Shown: positions 16,774 to 26,676, counted from the stretch's first letter. The stretch: DNA of 47,502 nt from CAZPEV01 sp964585635 (GCA_964585635.1 CAZPEV010000005.1:1-47502), one strand, 5' to 3'. Translations and numbers: made by a program. The notes: generated by a model from the sequence alone, not told the origin.

Positions 16774-17270
16774 GCCTCTTCAAAGCCAGGCGCCCATCCT
16801 CCGGCATCAGGCCGGAGGGCGACGAGCCGCCGATCCCGCCGGAGGAAGCGGCGATTATCGAGAAGGTTGCCGGCAAGGTGGTTCAATGGCGCATGGCCGT
16901 CCCGGCCATCATCTTCCTGGAATCGGTCAAGCCGCTCAACTATATCGGGGCGCAGGCGATGGTGTTTTTTGAACCGATTGTCCAGTCGATATTTTCCGTC
17001 AAGGATTATGATATCTTCCGGGTGGCCATGGAGCGGCGGGAAAATATCGAGAATCTGCTGCAAAAGATTGAAGCCCTGGACGCTGTGGCCTATAAGAAGG
17101 ACAGGCTTTACAAAAAGAAACTGAAGGAAGAGCGGAAGAAATGGAAATGGTACCAGCGCTACCTGGGGATCAGGCAGCCCCGCATAACGATCGATCCGGC
17201 CGAGCTGGAGGCGCCGGATGCGGAGGATAAAGCGAAGCCGCCCCATCGCCCCCCTGCCTCCCCGCAATAG
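16770..17270 (+). CDS. Hypothetical protein, third of a coupled trio
   Basis: 166 residues from a GTG overlapping the preceding stop codon. The middle contains a moderately hydrophobic stretch (AVPAIIFLESVKPLNYIGAQ) and FFEPIVQSIF. Then comes a charged helical segment with coiled-coil character (ERRENIENLLQKIEALDAVA, KKDRLYKKKLKEERKK) and a Pro-rich tail. The protein is probably membrane-associated through the amphipathic centre. The family is not recognised. Co-translation with the two genes before it suggests a complex. Confidence 0.65.
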   Translation: MSLFKARRPSSGIRPEGDEPPIPPEEAAIIEKVAGKVVQWRMAVPAIIFLESVKPLNYIGAQAMVFFEPIVQSIFSVKDYDIFRVAMERRENIENLLQKIEALDAVAYKKDRLYKKKLKEERKKWKWYQRYLGIRQPRITIDPAELEAPDAEDKAKPPHRPPASPQ

Positions 17271-17452
17271 TCGCCCGATCACCCGCCCGTCCCTGGGCGG
17301 TCCCGTGCCGGCAGCGGGTATGCCTGGTAGATTTTACCCTTTTTGTTGGCATCCATCCGACCCGCCGCTTTCTTACGTTCGAATTTCACCCTATGGGCGC
17401 CTTGTCGCGGATGGAACTGCTGCGCCCGTCAAGGCTGACAAAAGGGGAGAGG

Positions 17453-18580
17453 ATGAAAAAAGAACATATTCGGGTCATATTGTTTCTCGCGTTGGCGTCC
17501 CTGGCGATCTACCTCTTTTATCGCCTGCTGGTGCCGTTTATGGTTCCCCTTTGCTGGGGCGCCATCTTCGCCATCGTCTGTTATCCGCTCTATCGCAAGC
17601 TGGAGCGATGGATATCCTCGCCCAGCCTGCGAGCGTTCATCATGAGTGTGCTGGTGGTGATTATGATAATCGGCCCTATTGCCTATCTGAGCATGGCTCT
17701 GGTGCAGGAGGCCATTACCATGTTTGATCGCTTCACCACCTGGGTCGACGCCGGTCATCTTGGCAGCCTGGATGATCTCAAGAACACTCCCGTCTATCAC
17801 GTCATCCAGGAGCGACTGTCGCCCTATGTCGACCTTTCTCAATTGGACCTGAAAGTGATCATTCAGAACGCCCTCAAGTCCGTATCCGGCCTGGCCCTCG
17901 GCAAGGCGAGCAACGTTTTGACGAACGCCGGCCGCCTCATCTTCCATTTCTGCCTGACGGTCTTTTTCACCTTTTTCTTCTTTCGGGACGGCGCGGCGTT
18001 GTTCGCCCAAATCAAGGCCGTCATACCATTGTCCCGCGAGAAGGCGGAACTGACGATTGTCCATTTGCGGCGGGTAATCGAGAGCAGCCTATATGGAGGC
18101 CTGTTGATTTCCTTGATTCAAGGATTTTTAGGGGGACTTCTATTTGTGATTATGGGATTGCCGTCGCCCGTGTTTTGGGGGGCCTTTATGGCCTTTTTGG
18201 CGATTCTGCCGGTGGTCGGCCCCTTCCTGGTTTATGTCCCAGCCAGCCTGATCCTGATCTTCTCCGGATCACCGGTCAAAGGCATTTTGCTCATCGTTAT
18301 CGCCTTTATCGTCCACACTCTGGTGGACAACTTCGTGCGCCCCTATCTGGCCTCGCGTGAAAGCGGCATGCACCCGATGCTGCTGTTTCTATCGATTATG
18401 GGTGGGGCGACCATGTTCGGCCTGCTGGGAATCGTGCTGGGGCCGCTTATCGCCGCGGTCTTCGTGACCGTGTTCGATATTCTCAGGCTGCGATTACTCG
18501 ACGACGGCGATGGAGGCAACGGCCAAGGAGAGCCATCGCCGACGCCTCCCCCGGCGGGGGAGGCCCAGGGCGTCGTCTGA
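17453..18580 (+). CDS. AI-2E family / PerM-type membrane transporter
   Basis: 375 residues. The ATG at 17453 has GGGGAGAGG immediately upstream; the longer frame from 17393 has no such site. The pattern is that of the AI-2E (PerM/YhhQ-type, UPF0118) family. Two to three N-terminal membrane segments come first, then a long polar loop (about residues 90-165). A five-segment C-terminal block follows, with LISLIQGFLGGLLF, LPVVGPFLVYVPASL and HTLVDNFVRPYLASRESGMHP, a family hallmark. Members include an exporter of autoinducer-2 and Na+/H+ antiporters, so the substrate is open. The Pro/Gly-rich tail (PSPTPPPAGEAQG) is probably unstructured. It is 182 bases after the coupled trio and may or may not share its transcript. 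Confidence 0.88.
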   Translation: MKKEHIRVILFLALASLAIYLFYRLLVPFMVPLCWGAIFAIVCYPLYRKLERWISSPSLRAFIMSVLVVIMIIGPIAYLSMALVQEAITMFDRFTTWVDAGHLGSLDDLKNTPVYHVIQERLSPYVDLSQLDLKVIIQNALKSVSGLALGKASNVLTNAGRLIFHFCLTVFFTFFFFRDGAALFAQIKAVIPLSREKAELTIVHLRRVIESSLYGGLLISLIQGFLGGLLFVIMGLPSPVFWGAFMAFLAILPVVGPFLVYVPASLILIFSGSPVKGILLIVIAFIVHTLVDNFVRPYLASRESGMHPMLLFLSIMGGATMFGLLGIVLGPLIAAVFVTVFDILRLRLLDDGDGGNGQGEPSPTPPPAGEAQGVV

Positions 18581-18628
18581 CCGCGCCTTCGTCAGCAATC
18601 GATTAGGGGGGATAAAGCCCTATGGGAC

Positions 18629-18652
18629 GGGACGCCCGTCATCGGGCGTCCC
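18629..18652. terminator. Hairpin between convergent genes
   Basis: A perfect 10-bp stem, GGGACGCCCG / CGGGCGTCCC, with loop TCAT. It lies between the convergent stops at 18580 (+) and 18679 (-) and is probably bidirectional. There is no long T-run. Confidence 0.55.
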
Positions 18653-18678
18653 ATCGGCATCGGCTCCGCCGCCTCCGC

Positions 18679-21009
18679 TTAGGTCTGGAAGAGGTACTGC
18701 AGCTTCATGAAGAACTGGCGCGAACTCAATCGCCAATTGACCGGGCTTCTCTGATCCAGCGGGTTCTGCATCAGTTCGCAGTAATCGTAAGTCGACCCAA
18801 CATAAAACACCGAGAAGGGGCTGATCCGATAGGTCAACAGCGGATCGACATCCCAGATCCTATCGAAATCGTTGAACTGCATCACCAGCCGGAGTGACAA
18901 GGCCTTGTTGGCCTGGTACCGAATTCTGGTCCGGGTGATATACCCGTCGTAGTATTTCAAGCCGGAGTGGAGATACCTGTAATCGAGGCTGACCATACGG
19001 GAGTAGTTATAGGTCGGCTCGATGGTCAGCCGGTCGATCGGCTTCAGGCCGATGGACAGGGAGAAATCGGTCGATTTTCCCTTGGATGAATATTCGTAAG
19101 ATAACCCTCGGCCCCGGGAGATATTGAAAGCGAGGGTGATAGCATTGTGGGGACGGCTGCTTGCGCCGAATGCCACTTGCCAGAGGTTGTCGAATTCCCG
19201 GCTGCGCCAAACTTCAAAGCTGCGGTTGTAGGAAACATAAAGTCCTGTTTGCCAAAACCGGGTGTCAACGTTGTACCCAACGTTGAATGTTTCGAGACTT
19301 TTGGCCCCGGTGATGAAATTCCATCGGCGCATGGCATAGAATTGGGGTCCCTGCCGCACGAGCATCCCCTTTTGCGGGGTAAACGAATAGGAGCTTCCCA
19401 TATCGAAGGTGCGATGGTCATTGACCGGGTCGTAGCCGTTCTGGGTGCGGTAGGTCGGCTCGATCTGGTTGTACTGCAGGAAGTAATTCCAGTGGCGGGC
19501 CTCGCGTGCAAATTTGACGATAAAGGCGCTGCCGTAATAGGCTTCCCCATCCAGGCCGACCGTATGTTTTCCGCGGTCAAAGGGATAAGCGCCATACCCC
19601 GGTGTCAACGATGGTTTAATCGGCTCCCGGCTGTGGGTGGCGATACCCTGACCCACCAGATAATATTGCTGCGACAGTCGCAGAAAACCGTCGAGTGATA
19701 CCACCGTCCCCGATCCGCCGCCATCGAACCGGCGGTCGGTAATGATGAATCCCAACTGCGAATTTTCGCCGTACTGCCGCGAGGCGCGCAGAATTGCGGT
19801 TGTGCTCTTGCCGGTGTTTAAGGTGATGCTGTTGGCGTCCAGCGGGATCATGTAGGGGGTGTTGTCGTCCCGCGCCGACAAAAAGCCGATCGCGGTGCGG
19901 CCGCTCCGGCCGGTCAGCTTGACTGTCACCTGCGGATCGCGAATCATCCGGGTGTAGAACGAATTGAACGGCGTGCGGAAGATGTCGCTTCCCTCCTGGA
20001 AGAACGGGCGTCGCTCGGGGTACATCAGCGCAATAGGGGAATTGACGTCGATCTGGGCGGCGTCGGATTCAATTTGACTGAAGTCGGGATTACCCGCCGC
20101 CTCGACGGTGATATCGGAGTTAATGGCATATTTCCCACCCAGCGATAGCTGTCCTTTCAACTTGCCGTTATCAAAGCGATATTTCGAGCTCCCGGGGCTC
20201 GACCCGGCAGAGGATGCGGTGCTATCCAGCGTCCCCAGTTTTTTGGTGACGAAGGCCGGAAGGATTTCAATCCCTTTGCCGGGACGGACGTCGGCGATGC
20301 CATTGACCGTGCCCCATTGACAGGGCCAGCACTGCTCATTCCGATCGTTGGCCGTCCAGGTATATTGCATCAGGGTCTGCCGTGGCCGATTGCGCCAGAA
20401 ATCGATCCGCCAGGTTTGGACGTCCTTGTTGGGAAAGCGCAGACTTGAAAAGGGAATGGCGATTTCCACGGTGTAGCCGGAATCGGTGATCTTGGCCGCC
20501 GATTCCCAAATCAGATCATACCCCGGATCCTCACCGCCGATGGCCGACCAGAGCAGGTCCCTCTGGACGCCGTAGGGGTTGACAAAGAACTCATAGGCCC
20601 AGGTGGCGTTCCCGTAGGTATCGACCAGAAAACAGACCGCGTCGTCCCCCTGATACTGGTCCCGCTGCGTCATGGTGGCCCGCAGTTGCGTCGGATCGTC
20701 GTGACAAACGATGGCCACATAGAGCCGGGAATCGTCATAGGTGATGTATCCCTCGGTGGCCACCTCCGGTCGGGTATTGTCCCCCGGATTGCGTTCGCTG
20801 AAGTTTTCGGCCAGAGCCGCTCCCTTCCAGCCGGGGTCGTTCATCAGGCCGTCAATATTGATAGGCCCGGCTGCCCGTCGGACTTCCAGCGTCGGTTTGA
20901 AGGCCGGCCGGAACGTATCCTCGGCCGACGCCGCCGACCCGACCAGCCAGACGCCGATAAGAGCCAGGACAAGACGTGAGACCGTCCGATAAAAGATGAA
21001 GTGCCTCAT
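18679..21009 (-). CDS. CBM9-like / DUF5916 outer-membrane protein, second copy
   Basis: The ATG at 21009 (MRHFIFYRTVSRL...) has AAGGGAAA upstream and gives a signal peptide cleaved near SAASAED; the frame opens 12 codons earlier. 776 residues. The N-terminal CBM9-like domain shows INIDGLMNDPGW, RLYVAIVCHDD and YTVEIAIPFSSLRF. The DUF5916 core has AGNPDFSQIESD and PERRPFFQEGSDIF. The rest is aromatic-rich and strand-like, ending in a typical outer-membrane barrel terminus (FFMKLQYLFQT). It has the same architecture as 2509-4990 but is strongly diverged. It is transcribed divergently from the M16 peptidase gene. The role is likely at the outer membrane; substrate is unknown. Confidence 0.82.
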   Translation of the reverse strand: MRHFIFYRTVSRLVLALIGVWLVGSAASAEDTFRPAFKPTLEVRRAAGPINIDGLMNDPGWKGAALAENFSERNPGDNTRPEVATEGYITYDDSRLYVAIVCHDDPTQLRATMTQRDQYQGDDAVCFLVDTYGNATWAYEFFVNPYGVQRDLLWSAIGGEDPGYDLIWESAAKITDSGYTVEIAIPFSSLRFPNKDVQTWRIDFWRNRPRQTLMQYTWTANDRNEQCWPCQWGTVNGIADVRPGKGIEILPAFVTKKLGTLDSTASSAGSSPGSSKYRFDNGKLKGQLSLGGKYAINSDITVEAAGNPDFSQIESDAAQIDVNSPIALMYPERRPFFQEGSDIFRTPFNSFYTRMIRDPQVTVKLTGRSGRTAIGFLSARDDNTPYMIPLDANSITLNTGKSTTAILRASRQYGENSQLGFIITDRRFDGGGSGTVVSLDGFLRLSQQYYLVGQGIATHSREPIKPSLTPGYGAYPFDRGKHTVGLDGEAYYGSAFIVKFAREARHWNYFLQYNQIEPTYRTQNGYDPVNDHRTFDMGSSYSFTPQKGMLVRQGPQFYAMRRWNFITGAKSLETFNVGYNVDTRFWQTGLYVSYNRSFEVWRSREFDNLWQVAFGASSRPHNAITLAFNISRGRGLSYEYSSKGKSTDFSLSIGLKPIDRLTIEPTYNYSRMVSLDYRYLHSGLKYYDGYITRTRIRYQANKALSLRLVMQFNDFDRIWDVDPLLTYRISPFSVFYVGSTYDYCELMQNPLDQRSPVNWRLSSRQFFMKLQYLFQT

Positions 21010-21458
21010 GATGTATTTCCCTTCAGCCATAGTTTCGAGGCCCAATAGGCCCAGGCGATACGTGTTTGGTGGTGGAATCTTGCGTCCGGTCCTGCGCGTT
21101 GGATCAGGCGCAAGCAGGTGGAAAGACCTCGAGGCACACTCACGGTCAACTTATCGTACGGAAACAGACATCATATGTTTCAAAGGAGTAGACGATTCTG
21201 CCCACAGAACGTTCAACCTCGCCCGCCCGCATCCCGCTCCCCGATACGACGGTCGCCGGCTGAAGGCGGCGCGGCTGGACAGCATCTTTCCTTGCCGCAA
21301 GGACGATTTTTGTCGAAGCGGGCGCAAATTGCAGTGAACTTTCCTTTCGAAAATCCGTCTATGAATGCTATTGGCGCAAACCGAACCACCACGCGTTTGT
21401 GCCTCAGGCAACGGTCGTAGGAATGTCAACTTGAAGAGGCAGCAAAAAGGGAGACGCG
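21010..21458. other. Divergent intergenic region
   Basis: About 450 bases between the DUF5916 gene (-) and the M16 peptidase gene (+). It should contain both promoters, but no consensus box pair stands out. A GGGAG at about 21449 serves the peptidase start. Short open frames on both strands have no supporting features. Confidence 0.4.
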
Positions 21459-24191
21459 ATGAAACGATTCTGTCTGCGGATGATCTGCGGCCTGGCGCTG
21501 GTTGCCCTGGCCGGGTCATTGGTTATCGCCGGCGATCTGCCGGAATTGAAGTTCGAGAAGTATGAACTTCCCAACGGCTTGGATGTCATCCTGCATGAAG
21601 ACCATTCCATACCCATGGTAGCGGTCAATATCTGGTACCATGTGGGCTCCAAAAACGAGAAACCGGGGAGGACCGGTTTCGCCCATGTCTTCGAACATAT
21701 GATGTTCCAGGGTTCGGAACACCACAACGTGTACTACAGCGAAGGGATTGAGAAGATCGGCGGATCCGACAATGGCTCCACCGAGGAAGACCGCACGAAC
21801 TATTGGGAAAATGTCCCCAGCAATTATCTGGAAATCGCCCTTTGGTTGGAAGCCGACCGGATGGGATTCCTGCTGCCGGCCATGACTCAGGAGCGCCTCG
21901 ATAACCAGCGCGACGTGATCAAAAATGAACGCCGGCAGGGACTCGATAATCAGCCGTATGGCAAGGCGGAAGAGCTGCAGAAATCATTGATGTACCCGAA
22001 GGACCATCCCTATTCCTGGTCGGTCCTTGGCAGCATGGCGGATCTGTCGGCGGCCAGCGTGGAGGACGTCTCCGAGTTCTTCCGGATGTACTATGCCCCC
22101 AATAACGCCTCGCTCTGCATCGCCGGCGACTTTGATCCCGCGCAGGCAAAAGCCTGGGTCGAGAAATATTTCGGGCCAATTCCTCCCGGACCGCCAATCG
22201 ATCGGCTGGAATCCTGGACCCCGGTGCCGAACGGAGTACGCCGGGCGGAAGCGGATGATAATGTCAGTCTGGCCCGACTTTACATGGAGTGGCCAACCCC
22301 GGCCAACTACGCCCCCGGAGATGCCGAGTTCGATCTTCTGGCCAGCATCCTGGCGACCGGCCGTTCCTCCCGGCTCTACAAGGCGCTGGTGCATGATAAG
22401 CAGTTGGCCCAGGATGTTACCTGTTATCAGCTATCGCGGGAATTAAACGGGACTTTCGACATCACCGTGACCGCCAAGAAGGGAAAATCGCTGGAAGAAA
22501 TCGAACAGGAAGTCGATCGCATTCTGAAGGACATTCTGGCCAATGGGGTCACCGCGCAGGAACTGGCCTTGGCCAAAACCGGCTGGGAGACGCGTTTTGT
22601 GCGCAACCTGCAGCGAGTCGGCGACTTCTATGGCCGCGCCGACAGACTGAACGCTTATAACGTCTACCTGGGCGATCCCGGAAAACTCTTGTGGGACCGC
22701 GATCGCTACACCAATGCGACGTTGGAAGGCATCAAGCAGTATGCGAATAAATACCTTGATCTGAACGGCCGATCCATCCTGCATATTTATCCTCGCGGTG
22801 AGTTGACAGCAGCGACCAATGGCACCGACATGGCCGTCCCGCCCGGATCCGGCCCGGAACCGTCATTTGCACCGCCCGCCATCCAGAAGGCAACATTATC
22901 CAACGGGATAGAAATGCTGCTGGTGGAGAAACATGATCTACCGCTGGTCCAGGTGAATATGTTGATCAAAAGCGGCTGGGCGGCAGATCCGCTGGATCGC
23001 TTCGGCGCATGCGCCCTGACCGCTGCTCTCCTCACCGGCGGGACCAAGGCGATGAACACCTTCCAGATTTCCGATGAGACCCAACGGCTGGGTGCCGAAT
23101 TGGCCACAGGCAGCTCCTATGACAATTCCTCAGTCACGCTCAATGTGCTGACCAAAAACCTTGATCCGGCGCTCAAACTGATGGCTGAGGTCGCGCTGAC
23201 CCCGACCTTCCCACAGGATGAACTTGACCGCCAGAAGGAGATCTACCGCGGGCGGATTCGACAGGAGGCCAGGCAGCCGATGACTCTGGCCGTAAAGAAT
23301 TTCTGGCGTGAGCTGTACGGCAGCGATCATCCCTACGGCCAGCCCAACACCGGCAGCGGCACCCTTAAGACCATCGATGCCATCACCCGCGCCGACCTGG
23401 AGGGCTTCTACAAGGCGCATTACCTGGCCAACAACGCCGTCGTCGTCGTGGCTGGCGATATCGCGCTGGCCGAGGCCAAGGCGAAACTGGAGAAGGCCTT
23501 CGGGTCGTGGAAACAGGGCTCGGTCGCGCCCGATGATGTGAAACCGGTTAAGCTGCTCGACAAGACTCGGATTTGCATTATTGATAAGCCGGGAGCGGCA
23601 CAGAGTGCCATCGTCATGGGCAACCTCATCATGCCGCGCAATTCGCCCGACTTCGTGCCGCTTAGCGTCGTCAATCAGGGTCTCGGCGGCGGGACGACCG
23701 CCCGCCTGTTCATGAATCTTCGTCAGGATAAAGGCTATACCTATGGGGCCTACTCCTTTATGACCAGCCGGCGAAATCCCGGCGGCATAGTCTCCTACGC
23801 CGAGGTACAGACGGAGGTCACGAAAGAAGCGATCGCGGAATTCGTCAAGGAAATACGTGGTATAACCGGCGATAGACCGCTATCAGCCGAGGAATTGACC
23901 GACAGCAAGGATTTTCTGATCAAGGGATTTCCCCAGAATTTCCAGACCTTCGGCGGGGTGGCCGCCTCGCTCGGGACGATTGCCGTGCAGGGGCTTTCCC
24001 CGGATGAATGGCAGACCTATGTCAGCCGGATCGGCGGTGTCACCCCTGAAATTGCCAACAGGGTGGCCAAAGCATATATCCATCCCGACGATCTGCTGAT
24101 CGTTATCGTCGGCGACCGCGCGAAGATCGAACCGAAGATTCGGGAGCTGAATCTGGGGGAGATAACCTTCCCGGCTCAAGAGCAATTGTAG
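21459..24191 (+). CDS. M16 family zinc metallopeptidase, two-domain, secreted
   Basis: 910 residues with a signal peptide (cleaved near VIAGD). The first M16 domain carries the inverted zinc motif H76-x-x-E79-H80 (HVFEH). E157 in NERR lies 77 residues after H80, as expected for the third ligand. The second M16 half (from about residue 480) lacks HxxEH but has the R/Y-type segment near GLGGGTTARLFMNLRQDKGYTYGAY. This is the usual inactive substrate-binding partner fused in cis. Length and order fit periplasmic or secreted pitrilysin/insulinase-like peptidases (about 900 residues) that degrade peptides in a closed chamber. It is monocistronic, with a clear terminator at 24217. Confidence 0.93.
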   Translation: MKRFCLRMICGLALVALAGSLVIAGDLPELKFEKYELPNGLDVILHEDHSIPMVAVNIWYHVGSKNEKPGRTGFAHVFEHMMFQGSEHHNVYYSEGIEKIGGSDNGSTEEDRTNYWENVPSNYLEIALWLEADRMGFLLPAMTQERLDNQRDVIKNERRQGLDNQPYGKAEELQKSLMYPKDHPYSWSVLGSMADLSAASVEDVSEFFRMYYAPNNASLCIAGDFDPAQAKAWVEKYFGPIPPGPPIDRLESWTPVPNGVRRAEADDNVSLARLYMEWPTPANYAPGDAEFDLLASILATGRSSRLYKALVHDKQLAQDVTCYQLSRELNGTFDITVTAKKGKSLEEIEQEVDRILKDILANGVTAQELALAKTGWETRFVRNLQRVGDFYGRADRLNAYNVYLGDPGKLLWDRDRYTNATLEGIKQYANKYLDLNGRSILHIYPRGELTAATNGTDMAVPPGSGPEPSFAPPAIQKATLSNGIEMLLVEKHDLPLVQVNMLIKSGWAADPLDRFGACALTAALLTGGTKAMNTFQISDETQRLGAELATGSSYDNSSVTLNVLTKNLDPALKLMAEVALTPTFPQDELDRQKEIYRGRIRQEARQPMTLAVKNFWRELYGSDHPYGQPNTGSGTLKTIDAITRADLEGFYKAHYLANNAVVVVAGDIALAEAKAKLEKAFGSWKQGSVAPDDVKPVKLLDKTRICIIDKPGAAQSAIVMGNLIMPRNSPDFVPLSVVNQGLGGGTTARLFMNLRQDKGYTYGAYSFMTSRRNPGGIVSYAEVQTEVTKEAIAEFVKEIRGITGDRPLSAEELTDSKDFLIKGFPQNFQTFGGVAASLGTIAVQGLSPDEWQTYVSRIGGVTPEIANRVAKAYIHPDDLLIVIVGDRAKIEPKIRELNLGEITFPAQEQL

Positions 24192-24216
24192 CATCGGTTT
24201 GAAATGAGACTATACC

Positions 24217-24248
24217 GGCGGCCCCATAATTATGGGGCCGCCTTTGTT
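24217..24248 (+). terminator. Rho-independent terminator of the M16 peptidase gene
   Basis: A 12-bp stem, GGCGGCCCCATA / TATGGGGCCGCC, followed directly by TTTGTT, 26 bases after the stop codon. It is the clearest intrinsic terminator in the window. Confidence 0.85.
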
Positions 24249-24469
24249 TCGGTAAAGAGCGAATCACCCGCGCACGGCAAGTTCGACATCGGAAAGTTGA
24301 CGATGCGAAACAACGTCCCCAAGCCGGCCAGCGGCCATAAAAAGCTTGCGGGAAATAATCGTCCGACCTAGCTTTCGCGACAGATCAGAAAGCATATCCA
24401 TAGGTTAACATCTTTCCGCCATCGCGGATATGTCTGTCCGGATGAGCGGGCGAAAGAGACGGGGTCAAT

Positions 24470-25214
24470 ATGTTTGAGAGGTCGAATAGATGGCGGGCAT
24501 GCCTGTCGGCTGCGATTGTGGCGGCGCTGCTCGCGGGTTGCGGGCCAAAGGTCAAGGTCGGCTATCAGGACGCCTCCTTCACCTCGGCCGCGATATCCGC
24601 CCGAGGGTTGGCCATCGGGGGTATAGCCTGGAGGGTGGACGGTCAAGACAGCGGCGGCCCCATTCAGGCGGCCATGGATAGCATCCTGTGGATGCGTTTG
24701 ACGAAGGACCTGAAAGATGCGAAGGTACGACCGGTCTGGTACCTTANNNNNNNNNNCCCTGGGGGAAGTATCGTATCGGCAGCTAATGAATTCGTTTGAC
24801 CGCCCGGGAAACCTCACGGGTCAAAACAGCGCGATGCTGAGGGGGGCGGTGAGTGAAGCTTCTCCATATATCATCTTCGGGCGGATAGATCAGGACAGGA
24901 TTGACCACCAGAAGGCCGACATATCGACCAGCGGTTCGGAACAGATCGTGAATATCACCGTCCGACACCTTGAAGGGGAATTCCGGATATATGACTCGGA
25001 GTCGGGGCAATTGGTCTGGCATGGGCGCTTGACGGCCTGGAAATCGACGGGCAAGAATGACTCCGAAAGTGATCAGCCCGGCTTTTTGGAGGAGATCATG
25101 AGTTCCGTCCTTTTCGGCGGCGAGCCGGACCCGGAATTTCCCAATCCGCCCAGCTTGGCGGCTGTGGCCTGGAAGCTGTACGGCGGATTAGTCAAAGTTC
25201 TTTCCCGTCGCTAA
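24470..25214 (+). CDS. Lipoprotein of unknown function (interrupted by an assembly gap)
   Basis: The start at 24470 gives a signal with lipobox LLAGC (Cys 24). The frame changes across the 10-N gap at 24747-24756 and then continues to the stop at 25214, so the two halves are one gene with a mis-sized gap. The mature part shows LKDAKVRPVWYL before the gap. After it come SPYIIFGRID, NITVRHLEGEFRIYDSESG and LVWHGRLTAWKS. This is a pattern of alternating strands, as in periplasmic lipoproteins of the LpoB/CsgG-like general type; the resemblance is weak. It precedes the porin-cytochrome genes by about 225 bases and could be an accessory of that locus. Confidence 0.6.
24747..24756. other. Scaffold gap (10 N)
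   Basis: A run of 10 N inside the lipoprotein gene. The reading frame differs on each side, so the size is nominal. Confidence 0.98.
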
Positions 25215-25440
25215 GGAAAGGCCATCCAGGCCGGCCAAAACCGCCGTTTGCATCAGCGGATGCCGTAGCCGCGGAACGGAGCAAAGGGTGGACGAAGACA
25301 GGCATAATTGTCATCCTGATCCAAGATCGGCATAATGCGACCTCAAGCAGATTTTCCTTGCTGCGATCGAAAAAAAACTTTATGCATATGAAGCAGGATA
25401 CGATAATAGCGATATGCTTGATCTCCAATATGGGGAGTAT

Positions 25441-26676
25441 ATGCGGGTGAAGAGCGCCGTCGTTTCGGCCGTGGTGGCAATCGTCGTCATGCTCTCTGCT
25501 TCATCTTCCCGGGCGATAGGCCTCAGCGGACAATTGACATCAGACTTCTACATCACCGATGAAGACGGTCGCAGCCACATCCGTCCCTACGAGCGTCTCC
25601 AAGCCGACCTGCTGGCCTGGCGAGGCACCGGCGGCAGGTCGTTGGCTATCCATAGCTACCTGCGCTGGACCGGCGACTGGGCCGACCGGAAGCTGGTCGA
25701 TCCCCAGACGTACGTATACGATGCCTACCTGAAGTTGACCGGGGTTCCCAAGGGAACGGTGCTTCTTCTTGGCCGGCAATTCGTGTATAACGGAGTCGGC
25801 AGCGCCTTGCTGGACGGGCCGCGCCTCAAATATCGCATCAGCCGGCGTTTCCAGGTGGATCTGTTCGGTGGCAGCGCCGTGTCTCAGCTTCACCCGGACG
25901 AGATTCAGTCGCCGGCGGATTTTGCCGTTCTGGGGGGACGCCTGTCGGCACAACCGAACGCCTCGATCAAGCTGGGATTGAATTGGATGTGGCGCCGTTC
26001 GCAAGGCTTTACCGTCTCGCATCGGGTCGGCGTTGATGGTGATGTTACGGTCAAGCGTCTACAAATGTATGGCCGAATGGCCTACGACGTCGCCAGCCGC
26101 CGCCTGGCGGCGCTGCTGCTGCGGACGTCATACGCGCTCTCAGGCTGGTACTGGTCGGGCGAATTCGACTGGCGCGAGCCGTCGGTATCCAGCAACTCCA
26201 TTTTCAGCTTGATCGATGCTCGTCGTTACCGGGAGGCTCGGACCGAGGTTCAACGGNNNNNNNNNNGCCGACTGGCGGTGGTGGGCCAACTGCAGGTCGG
26301 ATTTTTCACCGATGAGCGTTCCTGGCGCACCGGGATCGGCGTGCGGTCGGACGATTTTTCCGTCGGTTGGCGGCATCAGAGCGGCTACGGCGGGGACCAC
26401 GATGGCCTTTTTGGTTTCGCGAATCTGCCGCTGGCCAAGCATTGGGAGTGCTTTGCCACCGCCGATGCCGGGCGCTACCGGGTGCAGGAGGAACAGGATG
26501 GCCGCAGCGACGCCTACGCCGGAAGCCTGGGCCTGCTCTGGCGTTCCGGGCATGGCCTGGCGGCCCAGGTCGACGGCCAGTATCTGCGAAACGCCGTGCA
26601 AAGCCGCGACGTTCGGATCAACCTCCGTGTCAGCAAAGATTTCTCGCTGGGAGAGAGGGTAGGGAACGGGATATGA
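25441..26676 (+). CDS. Outer-membrane beta-barrel, putative porin of a porin-cytochrome conduit
   Basis: About 411 residues. The ATG at 25441 gives a standard signal peptide (cleaved near SSSRAIG); the frame opens 9 codons earlier. The mature protein consists of alternating amphipathic strands ending in basic/aromatic residues, e.g. GRQFVYNGVGSALLDGPRLK, TVSHRVGVDGDVTVKRLQMYG and SVGWRHQSGYGG, which fits a barrel of roughly 16-20 strands. The 10-N gap at 26257-26266 keeps the frame here. Its stop overlaps the start of a 14-haem-motif cytochrome (ATGATG), and an outer-membrane lipoprotein cytochrome follows. That order matches the porin-cytochrome conduits of Geobacter (Omb/Oma/Omc and Ext types). 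It is smaller than MtrB/OmbB (about 700 residues) and nearer in size to Ext channel proteins. Confidence 0.72.
   Translation: MRVKSAVVSAVVAIVVMLSASSSRAIGLSGQLTSDFYITDEDGRSHIRPYERLQADLLAWRGTGGRSLAIHSYLRWTGDWADRKLVDPQTYVYDAYLKLTGVPKGTVLLLGRQFVYNGVGSALLDGPRLKYRISRRFQVDLFGGSAVSQLHPDEIQSPADFAVLGGRLSAQPNASIKLGLNWMWRRSQGFTVSHRVGVDGDVTVKRLQMYGRMAYDVASRRLAALLLRTSYALSGWYWSGEFDWREPSVSSNSIFSLIDARRYREARTEVQRXXXXRLAVVGQLQVGFFTDERSWRTGIGVRSDDFSVGWRHQSGYGGDHDGLFGFANLPLAKHWECFATADAGRYRVQEEQDGRSDAYAGSLGLLWRSGHGLAAQVDGQYLRNAVQSRDVRINLRVSKDFSLGERVGNGI
26257..26266. other. Scaffold gap (10 N)
   Basis: A run of 10 N within the barrel gene. The frame happens to be maintained, but the true length is unknown. Confidence 0.98.
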
